Source of the DNA: Hsuehochloa calcarea
Lineage: Eukaryota; Streptophyta; Magnoliopsida; Poales; Poaceae
Assembly: GCA_036346395.1 (NCBI GenBank)
Contig: CM070615.1
Span: 8,747,534 to 8,811,533 of the forward strand
Direction: 5' to 3'
Length of the DNA: 64,000 nt
The notes below the pieces were generated by a model that saw only the letters and a list, made by a program, of their open reading frames with translations, was not told the origin of the DNA and searched no databases. Each line of letters starts with the position of its first letter. The stretch's first letter is position 1. The position numbers and the translations under genes are program-made. Below are positions 52,614 through 64,000 of this stretch, in pieces.

Positions 52614-55600
52614 TGTAACATCCCAAAAATTTGGCATGTTTTAAAGTTTTAAAAGAAAAATAACCATTTGAATTTTTCTACCAAAGTTAAAAGCTTAATT
52701 AGAAATTTCAGAGATCAAAACAATTTAACATGATTAATTCCAACATCAACTATTATCAAAAATTATTTTATTTGGATTCTATGGGCTTAGATATATTTTA
52801 TAGAATTTTCTAGAATTTTTCTGAGTGCAATTGCTATTTTCTAATGGCCATTTGAATTTTCAGTATTTTATAAAAAGAAAAACATATTAATTTCCCGAAG
52901 AAGATGTGACAGTCAAGCCCATCACTGCTCGAGTTCACCTTTCTCCTCGGCCCAACTCCGCGCCACCAAGCGTCTCGTGACCCGCTGCGCGCTCGCCATT
53001 CCCTCTCTGTCCGGTGGACCCCGCCATCGCCACGTGGTCTTCGTCTTCAAAGTTTGGACTCGTGAGTCCGAGGCGAACACTGTGTGCCAGCTAGCCGCCG
53101 CCGCCTCCTTCACGGACTCCCCTTCCCGGCTATTTAAGGCCCAAGCCCCACACCAAAGCTTCGCCTTACCTCCCTCCTCCAAAGCCCTAAGGTGCCGCTC
53201 CCTGTGTTGTCCTCGTTGCACCGCATTTGCCGAAGATTGGAGCTCCGCCGAAGCCGTGTCACCGACGAATTCCACCGCCGTTCGACCGTCCCCGGCCGTG
53301 ATTCCACCGCCACCGAGTGCGCAATATCAAGATCTCGTCGTAACGCCACCCGCCTTGTAGACCACTTCTTCGTTGTTTTCGTTTTGTCCGACAACCGCCG
53401 CCGCCTTTGTCGCCTCGCCCGGTGAGTCACCGCACTGAGCTCACCACCACCTCCTAGGGCTCCACCGTCTCCCGAGGTTCCGTTTTGCCTTTGCCCGCCG
53501 CCACCTCCGCTGCTGGCCGCCGTCGCTGCCCGGCCGTGGCCATTGCTCGCTTCTGCGTTGCTCTGCTAACGCGTGGCAAGCCACCTCGGCTGACCAGTCG
53601 GCCACCTCCTCATTTGTTTCTTCCGCGTGGCGACCTCGTCAAGCCAACTCACCGCCACGTGACACGCCTGGTTTCTCCCGAGCCAAACCTCCTGGACTCG
53701 ATCCACCATACACCCAATCACCTCCATGTGGGACCCACTTGTCGGTTGATTTTAATATCGGCGAAATTCCCTGTGACGTCATCGACGTCATATTCATCTT
53801 TTCAGGTTGAAAAATAATTCAGAAATTAAATTAAAATCCAAATTAGGGTTTTGATTTATTTTCAATCTTCCAAAGCCCATATCTTTTGCATCCGAACTCC
53901 GATTGAGCCCATTCAAATTTGTAAATTCATCTAAATTCGAGCTCTATTTATTTATGATTTTTATTTAATTTTTGGAATTGATCTTATCTCTGGTTGGTAT
54001 TTATTTGTTCTATTTGCTTATTTTGCGAGTAGACGTTGCTACTTGGGAGTTTTGAACAAGGAGAAGTACACCAAGATCAAGATCAATCCGAGATTTATTC
54101 CAAGGCAAGCCGTAGTCCTTTGATCATATTGATCCTATGATTTCAAAAGTATATTGTTTTATACAATTGCATGCTATCTTTATATCAACTGTTTTGGGTT
54201 TAGTTATTACCTGTTGTCATTATGCCTCCATTGAACATTTGAATGCCATGAATCCTTGGTCACCCTAGCCTGGATAATTTTAGTTGGACATATTTGTATC
54301 ACCAACACGGGTATCGTATTAGTGCTTAGTCAAGCCTAGTCTCGATGGATTCGCCATCACATGTGTCTTAATGATTTAATCTTGACTTAATGATATATGG
54401 AATTGTGGTGGTTAGCCATTTGTTGTTAAAACTTGTGTACCATGACAGGATGTCATTGGTTTCTTGTAAACAAAATGGTTTTCACTCAGGCGAATGGATG
54501 GTGGATTGAGGGTGTGGATTTAGCACGTTGTGGGTTTGTGGAAAGATCGCCTGAGTAACTTGTCAAGGACTTAATCTTGTGCGCCATTGAACTGAGCCTT
54601 AACCGTACAACCACATGTCCTGTATGGGTGGGACCTGGCTGATTAATTTGCAATGTCTTAATTTTGGTTCTGTCTTGGAAGAGTGAGTTACGGGGTACGT
54701 GCTCACTACGGCGCAAGAGGGGCCCCGTCTAGTCGGATGGAGACATTCAAGTTGAAACCTCGGTAGTAATCGGGTTAAGAAGGAGCTTTGTAAAGGCTTT
54801 GTCACGTGCTCTAGCACCTTACCCAAGGTAGTGAGCAAGTGGTATCGACGGATGCCAAACCAAGCGGAGAAGTCGTGTCTTGTGGGTCAAGCTGTACAAC
54901 CTCTGCAGAGTGTGTAAAACTATTCGAATAGCCGTGTCCGCGGTTATGGACGTGCTCGGGGATTTCACACGGGAGATAGAGTTTCTTCCAAAGATGAGTC
55001 GGAGTGTGAATGGGAAGTTCACTTGATGAATATAATGTTTGTTCGGTGAATGGGTAATTCACTTGGTGGTTTGTTGATTGGTGAACGGGGAGTTCACTTT
55101 GTCATTTGTTGGTTGGTCGCTGAATGGTTAGTTCCTGGTTGTTTCAAAGAACTTGTTTACTTATTTAGTATTCTTTTCAAGTCTCGCATTTCAATCTATT
55201 TACGGTATTTGTTAAATCTTCGTTTTCGCAAAAGAACCATACACTAACCTTTGGTATGCCTTGCATGAATACTATTTGCATACATTTCCCTACTACTCTT
55301 GAGTGCTTTATGTACTCACGGCTCATGCCTTTGTTGATCAGTTGAAGAATATCAAGCTGCACAGGAGTTCTTCCAGAATCAAGACGTTGAAGGTTTTGCG
55401 GATTAGGATGCGTTCTCCACTCGATTGCCTGTGGGCATGTTGAATGGCCTTTCCAAGTTTCTCGTTCATTGCAAGAGTTTATTTGTTTCTTTAGCCTGCG
55501 TGGCAAGTTAAGTAAACCTTGACCATAAGGTCCAGCTTATTATGATCTGTTATTTTGAGATCTTTCTAGTTAAATCGAATAAATGGATGATGTTTCATCA

Positions 55601-55683
55601 TCGCTTTCTGTGTGAGCTAGCTACCGATCCGGGACTAGTTCGTAATACACGAGGGTTCCCGAGATGTATTTTCGGTCCCGACA
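52614..55683 (+). mobile_element. Element D 5' LTR
   Basis: TGTAACATCC to GGTCCCGACA. Nearly identical to the 3' LTR over the AT-rich parts (for example 53815-54700 versus 59330-60230). It differs mainly in the GC-rich 5' untranslated part (52960-53760). TATA-like CTATTTAAGG at 53130-53139. Confidence 0.92.
53128..53140 (+). promoter_or_regulatory. Element D 5' LTR TATA-like box
   Basis: GGCTATTTAAGGC, conserved in the 3' LTR at 58655-58667. Confidence 0.55.
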
Positions 55684-55687
55684 GAGG

Positions 55688-55700
55688 TGGTATCGAGCCA
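55688..55700 (+). other. Element D primer-binding site (one base short)
   Basis: TGGTATCGAGCCA, lacking the A of CAG, exactly as in array copy 2. Confidence 0.85.
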
Positions 55701-55953
55701 TATCGATCAGAGAACGCAACCTTAGTTAGCATGATCGTTTTAGTCAAAGTTTCAAACTTATTTTCTAAATCAAATCAATGAATTTGACTTAAGTTGTTCC
55801 TTTCTCGATCTATTCTATTCGATCTCATCTCAATCTATTCTATTCTTACCACATTCTATTTCTCCTCATCTTGTGCTAGAGATCTTGTCTCTTGTCTTAT
55901 CGTAATTGTATTTGGTGATCTTAATTTGACATCTTATCCTGTTAATTTCTCTA

Positions 55954-56518
55954 GATGGTGCAAGTGTATCGCGATCAAAGAGGCGATTGGCACGAGTTCT
56001 TCATTGCTTGTTACAAAGTTTGGGAACAACTAGAGGTGCAACTTACTTCACCAAGGAAAGGAAAGTGAAGGGACACATAATCGGATATGAGACAAGAGTG
56101 TACTTCATTGTGAGGATTGAAGCCACCTCCGCCATCACAAAGATGAAGTGCTACGACAAGCTTGAGGACATGTCGGCGATCATAGTTGCCCACAAAGCCG
56201 TTCAAGGATTTGCAGTTGCATCGGATCGGTTTGTCCAAGTTGGTTCGCAAGTATGTGATGCAAATAGCGTCGATGCCGGTGCCTCGAGCAAGAAGTCGCC
56301 GCTCCACCACTAGCTTCACCGCCGTCACCTACTCTACCCATCTGAAGAAAGGCGTCGAATCACGGCAATCGTCGGAGTATCTCCACCACTTCGTGCGAGT
56401 TGTTCGTCCAGAGTCTCCTCCAGCTGTTCGCAACTCGTGGGTGTTCTACAGCGATTCAGAACTAGAAGTTGAAGAGTCTTCGCTCTCTAGTCCAGAGTGG
56501 GAGCCGTCCTATTAGTGT
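55954..56518 (+). pseudogene. Element D pre-gag leader ORF (frameshifted)
   Basis: Starts MVQVYRDQRGDWHEFFIACY at 55954. It moves to a second frame (RVYFIVRIEATSAITKMKCY, then FAVASDRFVQVGSQ) and to a third that ends in ELEVEESSLSSPEWEPSY with a stop at 56513-56515. Together about 187 codons in three frames, so two frameshifts are present or were introduced in the consensus. It lies 270 bases after the primer site and 300 before gag. It has no gag, zinc-knuckle or enzymatic motif I recognise. It occupies the same place as the leader ORF of element B; both end in an acidic tail. Confidence 0.6.
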
Positions 56519-56822
56519 TTTAGTAGCGCGTTTAGATCGTTGTTGCAATAGGTCTTTATTTTGGTTGTGTGCAAGTGAGAGCTGCAGTTTTGCTTTGTCA
56601 AGCATTATGTTGCAGTCGCACTAAGCTTTTGATTTGAAAAGTTTATTTGTTCTTTCATAGCCCTTCAGCTATGCTTTCTTGTCTCTTGTCTTGGGTTTAA
56701 CTTGTTTCCCCTACTTAAGTTGTTCCATCTACCCTATCTTGTCTATCTCATCTATTGTGCTATTCCCTCTCATCTACATTGCTTTTCTATCTTATCTAAC
56801 AAACTGTGGAGAGGCATCGCAG

Positions 56823-58078
56823 ATGGTTGACACTGCAACACATCGAGCCGTACTCGATCGAGATGGTGCCCATACCAACGTCAACACTAGTGGCGACCAC
56901 CATCCTTGGAACTACGTAACCCGGCATGGCACAACTACTAGCACTCAAACTCAATTCATGAGCGCAATGATGCAAAATATGAACGAGATGATGACTCAAA
57001 GAAAGTCGATACCACCGCAATAGTCGACCTATTGAATCGAGAATAATCGAACAATCAAGCGACCTCTGCTCCACCGTCGACTCATCATCACTCCAAGTTA
57101 GCGAGAATTTATGAGGACTCGTCGCCTACATTTTCTCATTCGCCGAAACCTTTGGGCCAGAAGATTGGCTTCGCTCCGTTGAGAAAAAGCTCGCCATTGC
57201 CCAATGCAATAATCATGAGAAAGTTCTTTATGCCTCACATCAATTGGAAGGTACAGTAGCAGAATGGTGGGAAAACTACATGACTCATGAGAATTCACAA
57301 GCCATTACTTGGGAGAATTTTCAATAGCGTTTCACAAGCTCATGTTCCGGATGGTATAGTGGAAATGAAGAAGAATGAATTTCGTGAACTACTGAAGGAA
57401 ATATGTCTTTGGGTGAATATCTCAACAAGTTTACTCAACTTTCTCGCTATGCTCCGTAAGATGTTGCGACGGATAATGCACGTCGAAGCGATTCAGCGTG
57501 GACTCAACCCCGCTTTGAAGGTACAAGTTATCGGGAATGACTATGTTGATTTTCAGCACATGGTGGATAAAACCGTACTTATAGAAGATTCTCGTCGTGA
57601 GTTGGACGAATCTCGTAAAAGGAAAATGATACAACAAGGAGCTCATCAGAGTCAGCTACAAAGAGTCAGGACCAATACCCAGCAGCCCTTTCGTGCTAAC
57701 AATTCATCTGCCGGATTCAGAACCCCTGCCCCAGTATCGCATGCAGGAAACTCAGGAATTTCAAATTTCAATAGCAGTAACAATCATCAGCCTCAGAGGA
57801 CCAACAATCCTGCAGCAGGAGTTACTTGTTTCAATTGCAATGAGACAGGTCATTATGCCAACAAGTGCCCGCAGAAGCAAGGACTCACACCAGTTCCTTT
57901 CAATCTGGGACCTACACCAGCCAGGACTTCTGTGCCAGGAGTGGGAAGAGGAGTGTTTCAGACTCCAAATCAAGCTACCAGGACCCCACCAACTGTAGCA
58001 AGAGGAAGACTGAATCATGTCACTGCAGAAGAAGTGCAGCCAGTTCAGAACGTCGTTTCTGGTAAGTTTTTAAGTTAG
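56823..58078 (+). pseudogene. Element D gag (frameshifted)
   Basis: Starts MVDTATHRAVLDRDGAHTNV at 56823 and has TQFMSAMMQNMNEMMTQ. After a frameshift the capsid core follows (GPEDWLRSVEKKLAIAQCNN, then EGTVAEWWENYMTHENSQAI near 57150-57310). The last frame (57287-58078) holds VQVIGNDYVDFQHMV, basic SRRELDESRKRK and the zinc knuckle CFNCNETGHYANKC (57827-57868, C-X2-C-X4-H-X4-C intact), then QKQGLTPVPFNLGPTP. It stops at NVVSGKFLS, where the protease should begin; the polypurine tract follows 57 bases later. Pol is therefore cleanly absent. Full length is about 415 codons. Confidence 0.85.
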
Positions 58079-58135
58079 ACCTGCGTCGGAACCTATTCTC
58101 TAGCCAGCCCGAATCTCGGGGACGAGATTCCTTTA

Positions 58136-58146
58136 AGGGGGGGAGG
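58136..58146 (+). other. Element D polypurine tract
   Basis: AAGGGGGGGAGG directly before the 3' LTR. Confidence 0.8.
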
Positions 58147-58148
58147 TT

Positions 58149-61100
58149 TGTAACATCCCAAAAATTTGGCATGTTTTAAAGTTTTAAAAGAAAAATAACC
58201 ATTTGAATTTTTCTACCAAAGTTAAAAGCTTAATTAGAAATTTCAGAGATCAAAACAATTTAACATGATTAATTCCAACATCAACTATTATCAAAAATTA
58301 TTTTATTTGGATTCTATGGGCTTAGATATATTTTATAGAATTTTCTAGAATTTTTCTGAGTGCAATTGCTATTTTCTAATGGCCATTTGAATTTTCAGTA
58401 TTTTATAAAAAGAAAAACATATTAATTTCCCGAATAAGATGTAGTAGAAGCCCATCACATTCCCGAGTTCACCTTTCTCCTCGGCCCAACTCCGCGCGCG
58501 CGCTGCGTCTCGGCCCGGCTTCCAAGGCCGCCATTCCTCTCTCGTCCGGTGGACCCCGCCATCGCCACGTGGTCTTCGTCTTCAAGCCGGACTCGTGAGT
58601 CCGAGGCGAACACGCAGCAGCGGCCGCCCGCCTCCTTCACGGACTCCCCTTCCCGGCTATTTAAGGCCCAAGCCCCACACCAAAAGCTTCGCTTACCTCC
58701 CTCCTCCAAAGCCCTAAGGTGCCGCTCCTGTGTCGTCCTCGTTGCACCGCATTTGTCGAAGATTGAGCTCGCCGGCCGTGTCACCGACGAATTCCATCGC
58801 CGTTCGACCGCCCCCGCCGTGTGATTCCACCGCCACCGAGTGCGCAATATCAAGATCTACGCCGTAACGCCGCCACCCTCGCTCAGACCACTTCTTCGTT
58901 GTTTTGGTTTTGTCCGACAACCGCCGCCGCCCTTTGTCGCCTCGCCGGTGAGTCACCGCACTGAGCTCACCACCACCTCCTAGGGCTCCACCGGTTCCCA
59001 GGTTCCGTTTGCCACGCCCGCCGCCACCTCGCCGCTGCTCGCCGTGCCGCCATCCGCCCACCACGGCCATTGCCTGCTCTGCGTTGCTCTCTGTGCCAAC
59101 GTGGCAAGCCACCTCGGCCTCCAGTCGCAGACCACCTCGGTGTTTCTTCGCGTGGCGACCTCGTCAAGCCAACTCGGTACCACGTGACACGCCTGTGTTT
59201 CCTCCCGAGCCAAACCTCCTGGACTCACCCACCATGTGGGACCCACTTGCTCGGTTGATTTTAATATCGCCGAAATTCCCTGCTGACGTCATCCTGACGT
59301 CATATTCATCTTTTTCAGTTGAAAAATAATTCAGGAAATTAAATTAAAATCCAAATTAGGGTTTTGATTTATTTTCAATCTTCCAAAGCCCATATCTTTT
59401 GCATCCGAACTCGGATTGAGCCCATTCAAATTTGTAAATTCATCTAAATTCGAGCTCTATTTATTTATGATTTTTATTTAATTTTTGGAATTGATCTTAT
59501 CTCTGGTTGGTATTTATTTGTTCTATTTGCTTATTTTGCGAGTAGACGTTGCTACTTCGGGGAGTTTTGAACAAGGAGAAGTACACCAAGATCAAGATCA
59601 ATCCCAGGATTTATTCCAAGGCAAGCCGTAGTCCTTTGATCATATTGATCCTATGATTTCAAAAGTAAATTATTTTATACAATTGCATGCTATCTTTATA
59701 TCAACTGTTTTGGGTTTAGTTATTACCTGTTGTCATTATGCCTCCATTGAACATTTGAATGCCATGAATCCTTGGTCACCCTAGCCTGGATAATTTTAGT
59801 TGGACATATTTGTATCACCAACACGGGTATCGTATTAGTGCTTAGTCAAGCCTAGTCTCGATGGATTCGTCATCACATGTGTCTTAATGATTTAATCTTG
59901 ACTTAATGATATATGGAATTGTGGTGGTTAGCCACTGTTGTTAAAACTTGTGTACCATGACAGGGGATGTCATTGGTTTCTTGTAAACAAAATGGTTTTC
60001 ACTCGGGCGAATGGATGGTGGATTGAGGGTGTGGATTTAGCACGTTGTGGGTTTGTGGAAAGATCGCCTGAGTAACTTGTCAAGGACTTAATCTTGTGCG
60101 CCATTGAACTGAGCCTTAACCGTACAACCACATGTCCTGTATGGGTGGGACCTGGCTGATTAATTTGCAATGTCTTAATTTTGGTTCTGTCTTGGAAGAG
60201 TGAGTTACGAGTGCGTGCTCACTACTGGCGCAAGAGGGGCCTGTCTAGTCGGATGGAGACATTCGTGTTGAAACCTCGTGCGTAATCGGGTTAGAAGGAG
60301 CTTCGTAAAGGCTTTGTCACGTGCTCTAGCACCTTACCCAAGGTAGTGGCGGTGGTATCGACGGATGCCAAACCAACTGGAGAAGTCGTGTCTTGTGGGT
60401 CAAGCTGTACAACCTCTGCAGAGTGTGTAAAACTATTCGAATAGCCGTGTCCGCGGTTATGGACGTGCTCGGGGATTTCACACGGGAGATAGAGTTTCTT
60501 CCAAAGATGAGTCGGAGTGTGAATGGGAAGTTCACTTGATGAATATAATGTTTGTTCGGTGAATGGGTAATTCACTTGGTGGTTTGTTGATTGGTGAGCA
60601 GGAGTTCACTTTGGTCATTTGTTGGTTGGTCGGTGAATGGTTAGTTCCTGGTTGTTTCAAAGAACTTGTTTACTTATTTAGTATTCTTTTCAAGTCTCGC
60701 ATTTCAATCTATTTACGGTATTTGTTAAATGCTGTTTTCTGTAAAAGAACCATACAGCTAACCTTTGGTAAGCCTTGCATGAATACTATTTGTATACATT
60801 TCCCTACGGCCTGCTGAGTGCTTTATGTACTCACGGCTCATGCCTTTGTTGATCAGTTGAAGTATATCAAGCTGCACAGGAGTTCTTCCAGAATCAAGAC
60901 GTTGAAGGTTTTGCGGATTAGGATGCGTTCTCCACTCGATTGCCTGTGGGCATGTTGAATGGCCTTTCCAAGTTTCTCGTTCCGCTGTAAGAGTTTATTT
61001 GTTTCTTTAACCCTGCGTGGCAAGTTAAGTAAACCTTGACCATAAGGTCCAGTTATTATGATCTGTTATTTTGAGATCTTTCTAGTTAAATCGAATAAAT

Positions 61101-61201
61101 GGATGATGTTTCATCACTGTTTCCTATGTGAGCTAGCTACTGATCTGGGACTAGTTCAGAATACACAGAGGGTTCCTGAGATGTATTTTCGGGTCCCGAC
61201 A
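58149..61201 (+). mobile_element. Element D 3' LTR
   Basis: TGTAACATCC to GGTCCCGACA, followed by the target duplication TGTAC. Its GC-rich part (58460-59290) is the most different from the 5' LTR. Confidence 0.92.
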
Positions 61202-62499
61202 TGTACTGAGAGTTAAGTCAATTTTAGTTCGCTGTCCAGAACCTCTGACGAGATTTATATGTGTTTATTAACCTGTTTAAAAGGGGAAGAATAACGGAGA
61301 ATCTAGGAACCTTGCCAACTAGGTTTTTGTGGGAAAACTTGTAATCTTTCCAGGGGATTAAATATCACTGAATTTGGATAATCCTGTAAAAAGTGATGAT
61401 TTTTAGAAGGGGACTGTCCCATTCTGGGACAGTTCACTGTTTTTGAAAGTAGATGTTTCGGGCTACGTTAGGGAGCGTAGTATGTCAATACTTGTTTCTA
61501 GGAATGTTATTTCCCAAATTACTCTCTTATTAGGGTCGTTAAAATTGTTCTACATGTGGTTAGAAGCGACATCCTTGTCGACCATCGGTCTTACTGCGGT
61601 TGAGGCAAGTACAGATGGAATGGTCATGATTGTCTTTGGTTGTTCAAAGTGTGTGATGCTATTGAATTGGTTAAATTCTATGAATTGGGAATAATCCCAG
61701 TAATTCTTGTTCTTTTGCAAGAGTGTTAGTCCCTGCTTCCTAAAAGTATGTCTTTCATATTCATGACTTCATTCATTCATTCGATCATTGTTCGTGTTTC
61801 ACCCACGGGAGTGGGATGTAAAGTTCCATCATTCCAATATGGGCATGTAAGACCCACCATTCCAACGTGGATAAATTGGATCCCCGTTATGAAAAGTTCT
61901 TCATACGGACCTTAGATCCTCGTATTTTGGATAATGCGGGCATGAGTGAACATCGACGGGTGTTCACTGGCTATACCGGTATAAGCAGAAGAGGAGGTGA
62001 TGCATTTCATCCATTCATATGATTTCTATCATTCCATGTTCTTACTCTATATTGTGACTGTCATATTCTTATTCATTGTTGTTCATACTATTCTGTTGTA
62101 CTTGCTGAGTCGTGGACTCATTCTTGCCGTGTTTATTTGTTTTAGGTAAATAATGAGAACGACATGCTTGGTAGGGAATAGTCACTGATCACTTCATTCA
62201 CTTCACATTATTCATTTTTAAATAGATGAACTAGTCATTACCTTTCATTTGAGTTGAATTAGTAATTGCCTAATGATCTTGGTATAGTCTATTGATAAAT
62301 TTATCAAAAATGATTTACTATGATTGGATAATTAGAGTTTTGATATGTTATTGAGTTCTGATTCAATCCACATATATATTCATTCTGTTAGCTGTTGTTT
62401 TTATGTTATTAGATGAAAGATTCTTGAAATTAATTCATAGTACTGCTTGGTGTTAGACTTTTGGTAATATCTTGGCTTCCGCATAGTCAGGGTGTTACA
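61202..62499 (+). mobile_element. Solo LTR C, right part
   Basis: Continuation of LTR C after element D. AT-rich, no gene. CTGAGTCGTGGACTCATTC near 62105 and the terminal GTGTTACA are typical of the 3' part of this kind of gypsy LTR. Frames inside (for example 61443-61694) show no motif. Confidence 0.78.
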
Positions 62500-62673
62500 G
62501 TAGAGCCGGATGAGATGCATGTTACATTGCGAGGATGCCGCCTCTCTGGACGATCCCGAGACACTGTGATCGCTTTGCAAGGATGTCGTAGCCTGTGTCT
62601 ACAGGAGGCGGGAGCATCGTCAGGGCTATGGAGGCTATCTCATCGAGTAGTCCACTTGAATTTTTTGGCTTAG
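62500..62673 (+). pseudogene. Element B pre-gag leader ORF, second part
   Basis: After the right target-duplication copy GTAGA (62500-62504) the leader frame continues in the same phase as before LTR C: EPDEMHVTLRGCRLSGRSRD and on to VVHLNFLA and a stop. That the frame closes exactly across a 10.6 kb insertion supports both the insertion model and the reality of this ORF. Confidence 0.65.
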
Positions 62674-62921
62674 CCAGTTTAAGGATAGGAGAGTCACCCT
62701 TTAGGCGGTAGATTGTGTATTTAGGTTCGTTCTTATTTCTTCTATTTGAGTATGAACTGCAAAGCCCCTAAGGCATTTGTTGCAGCCATACTAAGATCTT
62801 AATTAATATAAGTATTTAAATTGAGTTTTCTTAAACTATATTGGTTGGTTTAACCTACCTCTGCCTAGGTCGTGACTCATCTTGTGCTTGCTACCTTATC
62901 TAACACATGGAGCTTCACCAG
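62674..62921 (+). other. Leader between ORF and gag of element B
   Basis: AT-rich, similar in style to 56520-56822 of element D (both contain CTATCTTATCTAAC or CTACCTTATCTAAC shortly before gag). No gene. Confidence 0.55.
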
Positions 62922-64000
62922 ATGGTTCAGATCGTCATGCTGCTGCAAGTGGTTGCAGCACCCCTGTGTCATAAGTTAACGAGCAGACCCTCGCAGGAGC
63001 AGTTTCACATCAAGCACCCCCAATCGACCTACAGAATTCTTGAGCTTTCATGGCAACTTAGACCCAAATGATGTACACCATGATGAATCAGATTCATAAT
63101 ATGAACAATCAGAATAGCAATAACAATCACCACAACGGAACCCTAGTTGCTCATGGTCACCATGGACCATCCAAGCTAGCCGTGTCCATGAGAACTCGTC
63201 CGCCAATATTTTTCGGGCATGTCTCATCGGTTGAAGCCGATGATTGGTTTCGTGTCATTGAGAGGAAGCTGTTGATCACCTAATGCAGCGATCATGAAAA
63301 AGTTATATATATGCCACTCACCAGATGTAAGGCATAGCCGCCGAATGGTGAGAAAACTTCTGTGCAGCGCATGAGACGCAGCAAAACATTACTTGGAAAG
63401 AGTTTTCAGCAGCTTTTCGCCAGTATCATGTACCAGAAGGAATCATGGATCTGAAGAAGGATGGGCTCCGCGCTCTCAAGCAAGTAGGGATGTCAGTAAC
63501 TGACTATCTCAATAATTTTTCTCAGCTTGATCGCTATGCAGTGGAAGATGTCGCCATAGATAAGGCTCATCAGAGTCGTTTTCTCAAGGGATTGAATTCT
63601 AGATTGCAAGTTAATTTCAATGCCCATACTTTCCCGGACTTCTAGGAGCCAGTCAATAAAGCTTTAATTCTGGAAGACAAGCGCAAAGAACTGGAAGATA
63701 GCACAAACGCATGATGGCTCAGCAAGGGAGTCACCAATTACATCAGAAGGCAAGAACAGTTTTGCAACACTTTAATCGTTTTCTGCCGCAGAACTCTTTC
63801 AGGACGCCTACACCAACTTCGACACCTCGTCCTGTGGCTCAGAATTTTTGTAACCTGATAACAGCCAACCCCAATCCAGGGAACAACCAGCAGAGTGGAG
63901 CTATAGTTTGGTTTTCCTACCGTCAGCCAGGACACTTCGCCCACCAATGTCTGCAAAAGGGAACAATAACTTCAGTAGGCTTCAACCTTGGAGCTACACC
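62922..64000 (+). pseudogene. Element B gag (broken, runs off the window)
   Basis: ATG at 62922 aligns with the gag start of element D (both CAGATGGTT). Visible pieces: MMYTMMNQIHNMNNQN (63068), RPPIFFGHVSSVEADDWFRVI with ERKLL (63200-63280), MDLKKDGLRALKQVGMSVTD then YLNNFSQLDRYAVEDVA (63445-63645), and FLKGLNSRLQVNF. Near 63900-63955 the zinc knuckle reads VWFSYRQPGHFAHQC: the His and last Cys remain, but the first two Cys are Trp and Tyr. Multiple stops and frameshifts. The rest of the element (pol, 3' LTR) lies beyond the window. Confidence 0.78.

Larger units (their letters stand above)
52614..61201 (+). mobile_element. Gypsy element D, gag-only, complete with target duplication
   Basis: LTRs of ~3.07 and ~3.05 kb flank a 2.47 kb internal region with primer site, leader ORF, gag and polypurine tract but no pol. 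The target duplication TGTAC occurs at 52609-52613 and 61202-61206. LTR start TGTAACATCC and the end of the internal region (TCTAGCCAG..., AATCTCGGGG.CGAGATTCC) relate it to the array element at the left of the window. It would depend on a relative for protease, RT and integrase. Confidence 0.92.

Noticed and set aside
61443..61694. Short ORF in solo LTR C
   Set aside because: 83 codons without motif in AT-rich LTR sequence; expected by chance.

Overview
The window looks like repeat-rich heterochromatin from a grass nuclear genome, most likely rice (Oryza) or a close relative. This rests on TE families I recognise (a chromodomain Ty3/gypsy of the rice RIRE3/RIRE8 type, a Tat-lineage gypsy with an antisense spliced ORF, a SIRE/Maximus-type Copia, hAT remnants) and on the absence of any convincing host gene. 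Species and family names are from memory of the families, not from a search. Nearly every base belongs to nested or tandem transposable elements.

Layout, left to right. (1) 1-18802: a tandem gypsy array on the minus strand, LTR / internal / LTR / internal / LTR, with ~3.09 kb LTRs and ~5.04 kb internal regions. Both internal copies carry broken gag, protease, RT, RNase H, integrase and chromodomain, and share an RT active-site change. The array is inserted in the gag of a short-LTR Copia element (18803-20244, minus). (2) 20478-20635 and 44230-45249: C-terminal and N-terminal parts of a minus-strand hAT transposase, apparently one gene split by everything between them. (3) 20636-23790: an old diverged gypsy LTR. 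(4) 23791-44229: a SIRE-like Copia on the plus strand with an open RT-RNase H frame but no protease. Its 3' LTR is interrupted by (5) 32776-43925, a Tat-lineage gypsy on the minus strand with a 5-bp target duplication (GGGGC) and a multi-exon antisense gene on the plus strand. (6) 46060-48990: a deleted SIRE-like element, essentially one 2.3 kb LTR full of short repeat arrays. (7) About 49407 to the window end: another gypsy (element B: LTR, intact primer site, pre-gag leader ORF, gag) on the plus strand. Its leader ORF is split by a solo LTR (C, 51868-62499), itself split by a gag-only gypsy (D, 52614-61201, TSD TGTAC).

The elements form a stratigraphy: B is older than C, which is older than D; Copia G is older than the Tat element; Copia F is older than the gypsy array. 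No element looks autonomous as read. Two themes run across families. Arrays of short inverted-repeat motifs lie upstream of the TATA box in four unrelated LTR families. Copies that should be identical differ mostly by tiny changes at C(A/T)G trinucleotides, which may be a consensus-sequence problem rather than biology.
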